A stretch of 64,000 nucleotides of DNA from JANMCE01 sp963791625. Lineage in GTDB: Bacteria > Actinomycetota > Acidimicrobiia > Acidimicrobiales > Ilumatobacteraceae. The notes under the pieces are model-generated. The model searched no databases and was not told where the DNA came from. It saw only the letters and a list, made by a program, of their open reading frames with translations. Below are positions 36,736 to 45,045 of this stretch, one piece after another (position 1 is the stretch's first letter; each line of letters opens with the position of its first letter). The stretch spans positions 1,116,001 through 1,180,000 of the forward strand of contig CAWBTA010000015.1 in NCBI GenBank assembly GCA_963791625.1. The letters run 5' to 3'. The position numbers were made by a program, and so were the translations under genes.

Positions 36736-36768
36736 GTCAACAGCGATATCCACAGCCTGTGAGGACGC

Positions 36769-37704
36769 TCAACCTGAGCGTTGGGCTCCATCGGAGGCCT
36801 GTGGTTCGGTCATAACTCTGTAGATGCGCTCCAGGTCTTCCAGGGTTGCGAACTCAATGACCATCTTTCCGCGCTTTCCGCCCATGGAAACACTCACGCG
36901 CGTGTCGAGGTGCTCGCTCAGCAGCTCCTCGAGCTCGAGCAGCCCCGGTGGCCGTAACTGTCGCGTCGGCCCGTCATGGGACCGAGAACGGTGCTCCGCA
37001 TCGGGGGGCTCGATGGGTTGTTGAGGGCGGCGGATGAGCTCCTCGACCAATCGAACCGACAGGCCTTCCTCCACGATCCGATGCGCCAGGGCCTCCTGGA
37101 ACGTTCGGTCCGGTGTTCCGAGCAAGGCACGAGCGTGTCCCGCACTGATCCGACCATCCGACAGCAGGTGCTGAATCGATGCGGGCAGTTGCAGCAGACG
37201 CAGCGTGTTCGAAATGGCGGCGCGACTCTTGGCCACCTTCTTCGCCAGTTCCTCATGGGTGAGGTGAAACTCCTCGATGAGTTGCAGGTAGGCCGCGGCT
37301 TCCTCCAGCGCGGTCAGGTCCTGGCGGTGCAGGTTCTCCACCAGCGCCTGCTCCACCGAAGCAACATCGTCGGTGGTACGCACGACGCACGGGATGCTGT
37401 CGAGGCCACAACGTTTCGCGGCACGCCATCGGCGCTCCCCTGCAATCAGTTGGAACTGACCGTCCGGCATCGGCCGCACAAGGATCGGCTGCAACACACC
37501 AAACTCCCGAATCGAGTGGGCGAGTTCCACCAGACCTTCCTCGTCAAAACGGCCGCGAGGCTGGTTCGGGTTGGGCGAGATGTTCCCGACCGGTACTTCG
37601 CGGAGGTAGGCGCCGGTCGTCGGGCCCTCCCCCACCGTGTGCACATTCTCGGTTGGCAGCAGTGCCGCCAAACCTTTGCCTAGTCCACTACGCCGCTGCT
37701 CCAC
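36769..37704 (-). CDS. parB: Chromosome-partitioning protein ParB (parS-binding CTPase)
   Basis: 311 residues. N-terminal basic segment (RRSGLGKGLAALLP), ParB/Noc CTP-binding domain (PNPNQPRGRFDEEGLVELA; GERRWRAAKRCGL), HTH (LTHEELAKKVAKSRAAISNTLRLLQLP) and C-terminal dimer domain (LEELLSEHLDTRVSV). It loads on the parS sites upstream of parA and recruits the SMC complex. Its start overlaps the end of parA, as in other actinobacteria. Confidence 0.96.
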   Translation of the reverse strand: MEQRRSGLGKGLAALLPTENVHTVGEGPTTGAYLREVPVGNISPNPNQPRGRFDEEGLVELAHSIREFGVLQPILVRPMPDGQFQLIAGERRWRAAKRCGLDSIPCVVRTTDDVASVEQALVENLHRQDLTALEEAAAYLQLIEEFHLTHEELAKKVAKSRAAISNTLRLLQLPASIQHLLSDGRISAGHARALLGTPDRTFQEALAHRIVEEGLSVRLVEELIRRPQQPIEPPDAEHRSRSHDGPTRQLRPPGLLELEELLSEHLDTRVSVSMGGKRGKMVIEFATLEDLERIYRVMTEPQASDGAQRSG

Positions 37705-38668
37705 CGCTTACCTCCACTGCTAGTGCCTGATATGCCTGTGCGCCCCTCGACAGGGGGTCAAACACGATGATGGGTTGGCCGAACGAGGGAGCCTCCGACA
37801 GCCGGACGTTGCGCGGCACGATCTGACGACACACCTTGTTCCCAAAGTGGGCCTGCACCTCGTCGACTACCTGATCAGCCAACTTGGTCCGGGCGTCATA
37901 CATGGTCAAGATCAACGTGGTGAGTTCAAGGGCGGGATTGAGGCTCTTGCGCACCAACTCCACGTTCCGAATGAGCTGCCCCAGCCCTTCGAGTGCATAG
38001 TATTCACACTGAATCGGAACCAGCACCTCGGTGGCCGCAGCGAAAGCGTTGATCGTCAGTAGGCCCAGGGATGGCGGGCAGTCAATCAGAACGAAGTCGT
38101 AATCGGCCTGAACCGAATCAATGGCCCGTTTGAGCCGCATCTCACGGCTGAACGCGGCGACGAGTTCGATCTCGGCCCCGGCAAGATCGAGGTTGGCCGG
38201 GGCAACAAACAGATTCTTCAGCGATGTGGGCTCGATGGTGTCCTCCATTGAGGCGTCGTTCAGGAGCACGTCATAAATCGAGCTGGCGACGTCGCGGGCG
38301 TTGATGCCGAGACCCGTACTGGCATTGCCTTGAGGATCCAGGTCTACGACCAGGGTCCGGAAACCGAGGTCCGCCAGGCTGGCCCCCAGATTCACGGCCG
38401 TGGTGGTCTTCCCCACGCCACCTTTCTGGTTCGCGACGGCGAGCACCCTCGGGACGGGGCGACCGGATGCATATTGGGGTGCCCCAAACGGCTGAAGGGC
38501 ATCCGGATCGGATGGATCTGTGGATGAACTCCCGTCACCGGATGCCACCGCCTGGTCGGGCAAGGCATCCATGACGCCAGACACGCGCTCATGCTGCTGC
38601 TCAGCGGGGGTTTGGTGAACGATAGGTTCCACAATTCCATCGTCAGACGGGACGTGTGGAGAAGACAT
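37688..38668 (-). CDS. parA: Chromosome-partitioning ATPase ParA
   Basis: About 326 residues. Deviant Walker A NQKGGVGKTTTAVNLG, Walker B in LVVDLDPQGN and DCPPSLGLLTINAF. A non-conserved 70-residue N-terminal extension (acidic and proline-rich) precedes the ATPase. ATG 38668 has AAGGAG five bases upstream; the open frame further upstream is a shadow. It drives origin segregation with ParB. Confidence 0.96.
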   Translation of the reverse strand: MSSPHVPSDDGIVEPIVHQTPAEQQHERVSGVMDALPDQAVASGDGSSSTDPSDPDALQPFGAPQYASGRPVPRVLAVANQKGGVGKTTTAVNLGASLADLGFRTLVVDLDPQGNASTGLGINARDVASSIYDVLLNDASMEDTIEPTSLKNLFVAPANLDLAGAEIELVAAFSREMRLKRAIDSVQADYDFVLIDCPPSLGLLTINAFAAATEVLVPIQCEYYALEGLGQLIRNVELVRKSLNPALELTTLILTMYDARTKLADQVVDEVQAHFGNKVCRQIVPRNVRLSEAPSFGQPIIVFDPLSRGAQAYQALAVEVSGGAAA

Positions 38669-38784
38669 GAGACTCCTTACGCCGGAAAGGTGGGGTCCAA
38701 TACTCCAACGACCTTCGGCAACCTGCCCATAGTGACGCGGTGACGAACCAAGGTCAAGCATTGTCGGCCTCGGCCTCGGCAAGT

Positions 38785-38800
38785 TGTTTCACGTGGAACA
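38785..38800. promoter_or_regulatory. parS site 1
   Basis: TGTTTCACGTGGAACA differs from the consensus TGTTTCACGTGAAACA at one base. It lies in the gap between parA and rsmG, about 120 bases upstream of the parA start, where ParB should load. Confidence 0.88.
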
Positions 38801-38884
38801 AGACATCGACAGTTTTGGACGCCTTTGCGGCGCTTCGGGGCGACTCTGAGCGATTTCGACACGTTCGGGACCGTTGTACTCGAT

Positions 38885-38900
38885 GCGGTTTCACGTGGAA
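38885..38900. promoter_or_regulatory. parS site 2
   Basis: GGTTTCACGTGGAACT keeps the 14-base core GTTTCACGTGGAAC with the same single G change as site 1, exactly 100 bases away in the same intergenic gap. Confidence 0.8.
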
Positions 38901-38930
38901 CTGGCCATGGCGTACGGCCGTGGGGTCGCA

Positions 38931-39473
38931 TCAACCGTTCAGACGCCGCAACACCTGTAAACCGTCCGGGCTGTCGCCGGTGACGAAACCATCTTTACCA
39001 AGCTCATCGGATATCCATCGTTCGGGGGAGTCTGGTGGTTCACTCACGATCAAGAGCCCCCCGTTCCGCAGGAAGGGTCCCGCCATGCGGGTTGTCACTG
39101 CGGGCGTGCCGAAGCTTCGACAGACCACCGCATCAAACGCACCTCGATACTGCGCCTGTCGTCCAAAGACCGCAGCCTCGCCGGTAAGCACCGTCACGCG
39201 ATCACTGACACCTAGGCGGTGAACCAGCCGGCGGAGCAGGTCGGTGCGGGCCGACCGACGATCCAAGAGCGCGATGGAAAGGTCTGGTCGCCGTATAGCC
39301 AGGACTAGTCCAGGAATACCGCCACCCGAACCGAGGTCCAAAACGGAACTGGCCGCCCCAAGGGCGGCCAGAAAGCGTTCCGAATGCTGTATCGCAACCT
39401 CAGGAGTCTCACCCAGCGCACCGAAGCGGTGGCTTTCCTGCAAGACCTCGATCAGGAGGGTGTCGTCAGCCAT
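38931..39473 (-). CDS. rsmG: 16S rRNA (guanine-527-N7)-methyltransferase RsmG
   Basis: About 180 residues. SAM-binding motif SVLDLGSGGGIPGLVLAIRRPD, then LLDRRSARTDLLRR and VVCRSFGTPAVTTR, all RsmG features. It methylates G527 of 16S rRNA. ATG 39473 overlaps the jag stop by eight bases; the longer frame lacks protein character. The enzyme is slightly short at the N-terminus (RsmG is usually about 200-240 residues). Confidence 0.92.
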   Translation of the reverse strand: MADDTLLIEVLQESHRFGALGETPEVAIQHSERFLAALGAASSVLDLGSGGGIPGLVLAIRRPDLSIALLDRRSARTDLLRRLVHRLGVSDRVTVLTGEAAVFGRQAQYRGAFDAVVCRSFGTPAVTTRMAGPFLRNGGLLIVSEPPDSPERWISDELGKDGFVTGDSPDGLQVLRRLNG

Positions 39474-40269
39474 TGTCGGGATCGAGCACGACCCGACGCT
39501 GGGGATCCTCACCCTCGGATCGACTGGTGACACCATTGATGGTGGCGGCCGTGTCATGGACAACTTTGCGATCAGGAGCGCTCATCGGTTCCAGCATGCG
39601 ACTCTGTCCAGTCGTTCGCACCTCATCGGCCACCTGGGTCGTGAAACGAGCCAGCGCTTCCCGGCGCCGCTCACGATAACCACCGATATCAACATGCAAA
39701 CGGCCTTGGCGCTCGCGGCCATACGGCTGGGCCACCAAACGAGTCAGCTCCTGCACCGCCTGCAGAGTCTGCCCACGGGGCCCGATCAGCGGTCCGAGTT
39801 CTGCTCCCTGCAGACGCACTTCGACGTCACCGCCCTCACCGTTGACGGTTTCGGTTGTGCTGTCGTAGCCGAAGGCCGTAGCCAATCCGGACAGGAACGC
39901 TGCGGCTGAGTCGGCCTCTGTGCCTTCCGCGGGTGCAGTGCCGTTCATGGCGGGTTCCTTCGGAGCTTTCGGGGCGCGAGGGGCGCGAGGAGCTTTGGTT
40001 GGGGCGGGAGCGACAGCGACGGGTTCCGTAGCAGGCGCGTCTTCTTTGGCGCCCTTTGGACGGCGGTCACGGCGTTCGGCCTTCTGCCGGGGCTGTACCG
40101 GGCGAACCCGCGCCCGCACACGGGCCTCGCCACGCATACGACCGAACAGACCTGCCTTCGGTTCGTCCAGAATCTCAAATTCGGCTTCATCCTCCCCGAC
40201 GCCGAGCTGGTCGAGTGCGAGGCTCTTGGCCTCATCGATGGTGCGGCCGGTAGTTTCTACCCATTCCAT
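39466..40269 (-). CDS. jag: Jag/KhpB RNA-binding protein
   Basis: 267 residues. A Jag_N domain (MEWVETTGRTIDEAKSLALDQLGV), a charged linker with Ala/Pro repeats (APTKAPRAPRAPKAPKEP), a KH domain (LIGPRGQTLQAVQELTRLV) and an R3H domain (RRREALARFTTQVADEVR; SAPDRKVVHDTAA). KhpB partners KhpA in RNA binding linked to cell-wall growth. Standard place between yidC and rsmG. Confidence 0.93.
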   Translation of the reverse strand: MEWVETTGRTIDEAKSLALDQLGVGEDEAEFEILDEPKAGLFGRMRGEARVRARVRPVQPRQKAERRDRRPKGAKEDAPATEPVAVAPAPTKAPRAPRAPKAPKEPAMNGTAPAEGTEADSAAAFLSGLATAFGYDSTTETVNGEGGDVEVRLQGAELGPLIGPRGQTLQAVQELTRLVAQPYGRERQGRLHVDIGGYRERRREALARFTTQVADEVRTTGQSRMLEPMSAPDRKVVHDTAATINGVTSRSEGEDPQRRVVLDPDNG

Positions 40270-40294
40270 GAGCGAGTCTCTTTCATTGGTGGAG

Positions 40295-41353
40295 TTACTT
40301 CTTTTTTGGCAGCGGGCGCGGCGGGCGAGATCCTTGGTCCTTCGCCGGCGGCTTGGGGCGAGCGCCAGGTGCGGAGGCGGCCGGTTTCTGCTTGGTCACC
40401 GGTGTCGGCTTCGCCTTCGGCGGCGTTACCGCTTTGGCCGGCGTCGTATTGTTCACCTTTGGCTTCGGTCGCGCCGAGGTGGTCTCGGAGGTGTCGATGA
40501 CGCCCTTCGGCTTTGGCTTGCGCAGCGCCTCGGGGGCACCCTGCTCGCCATCATCACTTTCGCCATAGAACTTGCGGGTGATGTAGGCGTTCTGGGCGAT
40601 GCGGAAGATGTTTTGGACCAGGAAGTAGATGATGAGGCCGGAGGCGAATGTCAGCGAGATGAACCCGAAGAAGATGGGCATCAGGTTCATGATCATCTGC
40701 TGTTGCGGATTGACCGAAGCGCTGCTCTGACGAGCCGTCATTTGGCGCTGCTGGTAGTAGCTCAGCAGACCGACGATGATGACGAGCGCCAAGTAGGGGA
40801 GGCCGCGCACCACGTTCTGCTGGATGATGCGGTAGGCCTTCTCGGAAAGATCGAGGCCGACGGAGAGCATTTGCTTCTTGCCGAGCAGGGACGTGTACAG
40901 CTCGGAGGACTGGTCGAGATACTTTGGAATAAAGGTCTTCGGGGTGCAGGCCACACCGTTGTTCAGCCCGTCCGCACCACATTCACGAGTCAGGCCGAAC
41001 AGCACCCGCCACATGGTCATGAAGAACGGCATTTGGAGCAGCATCGGCAGGCAACCGCCGGCAGGATTGATCTTGTGCTCCTTGTAGAGCGCCATCATGG
41101 CTTCGTTGCGCCCGGCAACATCGTTCTTGAAGTCCTGCTGGATCTGCTTGATCAACGGCTGAACTTTTTGCATCTCGAGCATCGACTTGGTGCTCTTGAG
41201 GGTGAGGGGAAGCAGGGCCATCATCATCACCATGGTGACGATCGCGATGGAGACGGCGTAACTATGCGTATAGCCGTACAGAAGCGACAGAATCCAGGCC
41301 ACTCCCTGGATGAACGGGGCGAGGGCTTTGTCGATAAAGGAGGTTGCGATCAT
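40295..41353 (-). CDS. yidC: Membrane protein insertase YidC
   Basis: About 352 residues. Five hydrophobic segments, including FIQGVAWILSLLYGY, IVTMVMMMALLPLTL and LALVIIVGLLSYYQQ, with the conserved basic residue of the groove in LPLTLKSTKSMLEMQ. A long basic, Pro/Lys-rich tail (about the last 85 residues, ending PPRPLPKKK) could contact the ribosome. ATG 41353 overlaps the yidD stop (ATGA). It inserts membrane proteins, alone or with Sec. Confidence 0.95.
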   Translation of the reverse strand: MIATSFIDKALAPFIQGVAWILSLLYGYTHSYAVSIAIVTMVMMMALLPLTLKSTKSMLEMQKVQPLIKQIQQDFKNDVAGRNEAMMALYKEHKINPAGGCLPMLLQMPFFMTMWRVLFGLTRECGADGLNNGVACTPKTFIPKYLDQSSELYTSLLGKKQMLSVGLDLSEKAYRIIQQNVVRGLPYLALVIIVGLLSYYQQRQMTARQSSASVNPQQQMIMNLMPIFFGFISLTFASGLIIYFLVQNIFRIAQNAYITRKFYGESDDGEQGAPEALRKPKPKGVIDTSETTSARPKPKVNNTTPAKAVTPPKAKPTPVTKQKPAASAPGARPKPPAKDQGSRPPRPLPKKK

Positions 41354-41574
41354 GGCGTTGCTTTCTTCGGGGGAACAGGATCCCAGCCACGTCCTCCAAG
41401 CGGACGGCACCGGCTGAGACGACGAGCCGCAAGGACGAGTCCTACGACCGCACCACGGGTCTGCAGGGCTTCAATGGTGTAACTCGAACACGACGGCGTA
41501 AAGCGACAGGGGGAGGGGCGTCCCTCTCTTGCCTTTTGGTACCAGCGCACCAGCGCCACCAGCGCATTCGTCAT
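41350..41574 (-). CDS. yidD: Membrane protein insertion efficiency factor YidD
   Basis: 74 residues; CRFTPSCSSYTIEALQTRG and RRLSRCRPLGGRGWDPVP are the YidD signatures, with three conserved cysteines. It overlaps rnpA upstream and yidC downstream by four bases each, so the three are translated together. Confidence 0.94.
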   Translation of the reverse strand: MTNALVALVRWYQKAREGRPSPCRFTPSCSSYTIEALQTRGAVVGLVLAARRLSRCRPLGGRGWDPVPPKKATP

Positions 41575-41897
41575 GCGGAAGGCCCGCCAATTCGCATCGT
41601 TATCTTGGAAATGGTGTTGTGCAACTCGAGGAAGCTGAGTGATGCCGCGGCTGGCGTTGCCCCGAACAGGTAAAAGCCGCCCGGGAGGTCAGCATCACGC
41701 AGGATCGCACGAAGCCGGCGGCGAAGCCGATTGCGAACCACAGCCGGACCTACCGCCACACCGATCGCAAATGCCACTCTAGGTGGTATTTGCGACGAAT
41801 CAGCCACCCAGCGCACCCAGATGGGTCCGATGCGTGCCTTCGATGTCGAGGCGGACAGCCGAGCGAACGCACTGCGATCCTGAATTGACCAGATCAG
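41571..41897 (-). CDS. rnpA: Ribonuclease P protein component
   Basis: About 108 residues if it starts at CTG 41897. RnpA core signs: FARLSASTSKARIGPIWVRW, PRVAFAIG and the RNR-type motif VGPAVVRNRLRRRLRAIL. Between the rpmH stop and this core no ATG, GTG or TTG exists in frame: the frame holds only CTG (overlapping the rpmH TGA as CTGA), ATC and ATT. A GTG at 41816 would leave only 81 residues and lose the start of the RNA-binding core. It processes the 5' ends of tRNAs with the RnpB RNA, which is not in the window. Confidence 0.88.
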   Translation of the reverse strand: MIWSIQDRSAFARLSASTSKARIGPIWVRWVADSSQIPPRVAFAIGVAVGPAVVRNRLRRRLRAILRDADLPGGFYLFGATPAAASLSFLELHNTISKITMRIGGPSA

Positions 41898-42028
41898 GCC
41901 GACAGCCGGAGACGACCCTTGGCCCGACGAGCCTTCAGAATGGCGCGACCGGCGCGGGTGGACATCCGGTGACGGAACCCGTGCTTCTTCGAGCGCTTGC
42001 GATTATTTGGTTGAAAAGTTCGTTTCAT
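41894..42028 (-). CDS. rpmH: 50S ribosomal protein L34
   Basis: 44 residues: MKRTFQPNNRKRSKKHGFRH and RRAKGRLRLSA are L34 signatures. A GAGGAGG ribosome site sits before the ATG. It is transcribed away from dnaA, first gene of the rpmH-rnpA-yidD-yidC-jag-rsmG operon. Confidence 0.98.
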   Translation of the reverse strand: MKRTFQPNNRKRSKKHGFRHRMSTRAGRAILKARRAKGRLRLSA

Positions 42029-42198
42029 CCCGTGCCTCCTCGACGCAGGTGCGGCGACGAGCCCGCCCCGTTTGGACTGGCCGCGCCTGCACAACAAGTT
42101 GATTACCCAGGGACACGTCGAAAGACGTCCCCGAGGGAAACGGAGAAAGGCTAGGCCGCGCGCGCCGCGAATCACAACTGGAGCACCTTTTTGCCGCG

Positions 42199-42300
42199 AT
42201 ATCCACAGGGGAACTGCTACGGTTCGCCTTCCGCAAACGAGCACGGGACGCCGTGCCCCGAGTGAAGTTATCCACAGCGTGTGGATGTAAGTGTGGATGG
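42199..42300. promoter_or_regulatory. DnaA boxes in the rpmH-dnaA intergenic region
   Basis: ATATCCACA (42199-42207), the perfect TTATCCACA (42268-42276), TGTGGATGT (42280-42288) and TGTGGATGG (42292-42300) lie within about 100 bases just before dnaA. They should mediate DnaA autoregulation and may form part of the origin. The remaining 170 bases to rpmH hold no gene. Confidence 0.75.
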
Positions 42301-42327
42301 GATCGAGCAAAATGTGCAGCGTGCCTG

Positions 42328-43689
42328 GTGAGTGAGGTCGAAGACCTGTGGACAGCGGCGAGCGTCCATTTGCGCGAGCAGGTATCAGAGGCCGTCTGGC
42401 TCTCCACGTTCCAGGACGTGCGGGCCATTGGTTTCGATGACGACGTTCTCGTCGTGGCCGTACCCAGCGCCCATGTCCGTGATCGTATCGAAAGCCGCTA
42501 TCTCGCCCTCGTCCGAGATGCGCTCGGCGAAGCGGGAGCCGACGACATCGATCTCCGCTTCCTTGTCACCGCTGATCGCAGCGCGTCGGTGGCCAGCCAC
42601 GAGACTCACGTCGCGCCTGAGGGCGTAGCGAGCCCGGTGGTGGATACCGGTCGAAACCAGGCTGCTGGCCTGAATCCCCGCTACACGTTCGAGACCTTTG
42701 TAAAGGGCGCGAGTAACCAGTTCGCCCTGGCCGCAGCCCTGCGGGTGGCCGAAACACCGGCACGCAGCTACAACCCGTTGTTTATCTACGGAGCCGCTGG
42801 TCTTGGCAAAACCCACCTTCTCCACGCCATTGGCCACTACGTCAATCAGAACTATGTGCACCACCAGGTGCTCTACGTGTCCACCGAGACGTTCCTCAAC
42901 GAGTACGTCGACGCCATTCGCACCAACTCCACCGCCGACTTCAAACGTCGCTACCGCGATGTTGATGTGCTGCTGATCGACGACATCCAGTTCATGGAAG
43001 GCAAAGAAGGCCTCCAGGAGGAGTTCTTCCACACCTTCAACTCCCTGCACGGGGCCAACAAGCAGATCGTCATCTCGTCTGACCGGGTGCCCGACGCCAT
43101 TCCAACGCTCGAAGATCGGTTGCGTGGCCGGTTCAAGTGGGGACTCATCACCGATATTCAGGCGCCCGACCTTGAAACCCGCCTCGCCATCTTGCGGAAC
43201 AAGGCCGAGCAGGACGCCGCTCCGGTCGCGCCCGACGTGCTCGAGTTCATCGCCACCCACATCACCAACAACATCCGCGAACTCGAAGGCGCCCTCATTC
43301 GCGTCACCGCATACGCCAGCCTCAACCGGGTCGCGATCTCGGTGAACCTGGCCGAGCGCCTTCTCGGTGACATTGTTGCCGGTCATCAACCACGAGCCAT
43401 GACACCTGAAGCCATGCTCGAAACGATTGCCAAGTTCTTCGGGTTCTCCATCGAGGCGTTATGCGGTAAGAGCCGTCAGCGCCCACTGGTGATCGCTCGG
43501 CAGATCGGCATGTATGTGTTCCGCGAGCTCACCGACCTGTCCTTCCCTGCGATTGCCCGTCACTTCGGTGGTCGCGATCACACGACGGTGATTCATGCCG
43601 TCGACAAGGTACAAAAGCTGATGAAAGAACGTCACCAGGTCTACGACCAGGTCACCGACCTCATCCAAGTCATCAAAGGACCGGCATAA
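42328..43689 (+). CDS. dnaA: Chromosomal replication initiator protein DnaA
   Basis: About 453 residues. Domain I (VEDLWTAASVHLREQVSEAVW), short domain II, AAA+ domain III (Walker A GAAGLGKTHLLHAIG, Walker B VDVLLIDDIQFMEG, arginine finger region LRGRFKWGL) and domain IV with the DnaA-box binding helix GGRDHTTVIHAVDKV. GTG 42328 gives the usual N-terminus; the frame stays open to 42253 but through the DnaA boxes. It melts the origin and loads DnaB. Confidence 0.97.
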   Translation: MSEVEDLWTAASVHLREQVSEAVWLSTFQDVRAIGFDDDVLVVAVPSAHVRDRIESRYLALVRDALGEAGADDIDLRFLVTADRSASVASHETHVAPEGVASPVVDTGRNQAAGLNPRYTFETFVKGASNQFALAAALRVAETPARSYNPLFIYGAAGLGKTHLLHAIGHYVNQNYVHHQVLYVSTETFLNEYVDAIRTNSTADFKRRYRDVDVLLIDDIQFMEGKEGLQEEFFHTFNSLHGANKQIVISSDRVPDAIPTLEDRLRGRFKWGLITDIQAPDLETRLAILRNKAEQDAAPVAPDVLEFIATHITNNIRELEGALIRVTAYASLNRVAISVNLAERLLGDIVAGHQPRAMTPEAMLETIAKFFGFSIEALCGKSRQRPLVIARQIGMYVFRELTDLSFPAIARHFGGRDHTTVIHAVDKVQKLMKERHQVYDQVTDLIQVIKGPA

Positions 43690-43945
43690 CAGTGTGTACA
43701 AGGTTGTGGACTCGTGGGGACGAGGCCGTGGACAACTACGGTTTGTCCACCGACCCACCGTTACAGATCTGAAGGGTGTGGGGATTGGGGATGACCGTGT
43801 GCACAGCCAAGTAGGCGGTGACCAGGGGAAACGCCACGTCATCCCCAATCCACAGGTCTTATTACCATTATTAGATTGATAGACAACCAATGTTGCGAAA
43901 CGGGGCTGGGGCTCCGGGACCCGACAAGTAAAGGATGAGACGGTC
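43690..43945. other. Replication origin oriC (dnaA-dnaN intergenic)
   Basis: 256 bases without a gene. Boxes: TTGTGGACT (43704-43712), CGTGGACAA (43727-43735), TTGTCCACC (43743-43751) and a CCAATCCACA near 43846-43854. An AT-rich stretch follows (43859-43880, TTATTACCATTATTAGATTG...), the only such run in the area, with repeated GAT trios; it would be the unwinding element. This is the standard actinobacterial origin position. Confidence 0.85.
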
Positions 43946-45040
43946 GTGAAGTTCCGTTGCGAACGAGATGTACTTGCTGAAGCACTAGGTACTGCCGGAC
44001 GAGCCGCTACCGGCCGTACCGGCGCCCTTCCCGTTTTGTCGGGCGTGCGTTTGGACCTCGATGGTGACCAGCTCACCGTCACCGGCACCGACCTGGAGCT
44101 CACCATCCAGGTCGTGCTCACGGTGGCGGGGGAGACCAGTGGATCGTGTGTCGTTCCGGCTCGTCTCGCCGGCGACATCGTGCGCTCGTTACCCGCGGGT
44201 GCCGTTGGGTTCGACGCCACCACCGAGGAAGCACGCATCAGTGCGGGCCGTTCGGCGTTCGGCGTGCGCACCATGGCCGTCGACGACTTCCCCCGCTTGG
44301 CCGCTCCGGCCGAGAACGCGGTGCAACTTCCCGCAGCTGCGCTCGCCGAAGCCGTCAAGCAGGTCGTGCGCGCCGCCAGCAAGGACGAAAGCCGCCCGCT
44401 TCTGACCGGCGTGTTACTCGCGGCCGAAGCCGGCGGTCTACGACTGGTGGCCACCGACTCCTATCGCCTGGCCGTGCGCGACCTCCCCGATGCCGCAGTC
44501 CTCGGCGCGGACCAAAAAGTTCTCGTGCCATCTCGTGCGCTGCATGAGTTCGCCCGGGTCGTCGGCGGAAGTGACCAGGTCACGCTGAGGCTTGGCGATC
44601 GCGATGCCACCTTTGAAGCCGGTGGCGTACGTCTGACCACCCGGCTGATTGAGGGCGAGTTCCCGAACTACCGCCAGCTCATCCCGAATACCCACCCCAA
44701 TCGTCTGACCGTGAATCGTGAGGCGTTGCTCGCCGCTATCAAGCGTGTCAAGTTGCTGGCTCGTGACGCCACCCCGATTCGTATGTCGTTTACCGCCGAT
44801 CGACTCGACCTCGCCGCCACCACCCAAGATGTTGGTCAGGCCACCGAGTCAATGGATGCATCATTCGACGGCAGTGACATGACGGTGGCGTTCAACCCCG
44901 ATTACCTGTCGGACGGCATCGACGCGGTCGGCGGCGACGATGTGGTGCTCGAAACCCTCGACGCCCTCAAGCCCGCAGTCGTGAAGGGTTCCGACGGCAG
45001 CGCGTTCCTGTATCTCCTGATGCCGGTCCGCGTTCCGTAG
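43946..45040 (+). CDS. dnaN: DNA polymerase III beta subunit (sliding clamp)
   Basis: 364 residues with the three clamp domains; MKFRCERDVLAEALGTAGRA at the start, LVATDSYRLAVRDL and YLLMPVRVP at the end are typical. GTG start with AAGGATGAG upstream. The ring-shaped dimer holds the polymerase on DNA. recF follows after five bases. Confidence 0.97.
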   Translation: MKFRCERDVLAEALGTAGRAATGRTGALPVLSGVRLDLDGDQLTVTGTDLELTIQVVLTVAGETSGSCVVPARLAGDIVRSLPAGAVGFDATTEEARISAGRSAFGVRTMAVDDFPRLAAPAENAVQLPAAALAEAVKQVVRAASKDESRPLLTGVLLAAEAGGLRLVATDSYRLAVRDLPDAAVLGADQKVLVPSRALHEFARVVGGSDQVTLRLGDRDATFEAGGVRLTTRLIEGEFPNYRQLIPNTHPNRLTVNREALLAAIKRVKLLARDATPIRMSFTADRLDLAATTQDVGQATESMDASFDGSDMTVAFNPDYLSDGIDAVGGDDVVLETLDALKPAVVKGSDGSAFLYLLMPVRVP

Positions 45041-45045
45041 CGATC

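Noticed and set aside
38669..38784. Additional gene between parA and rsmG
   Set aside because: Frames here are short and lack ribosome sites; the region is better explained by the parA promoter and parS sites.
39920..41482. 520-codon plus-strand frame opposite jag, yidC and yidD
   Set aside because: Shadow of three well-defined minus-strand genes.
42253..42327. Upstream extension of dnaA
   Set aside because: The frame is open but runs through three DnaA boxes and a Cys-rich non-homologous peptide; GTG 42328 gives the usual N-terminus.
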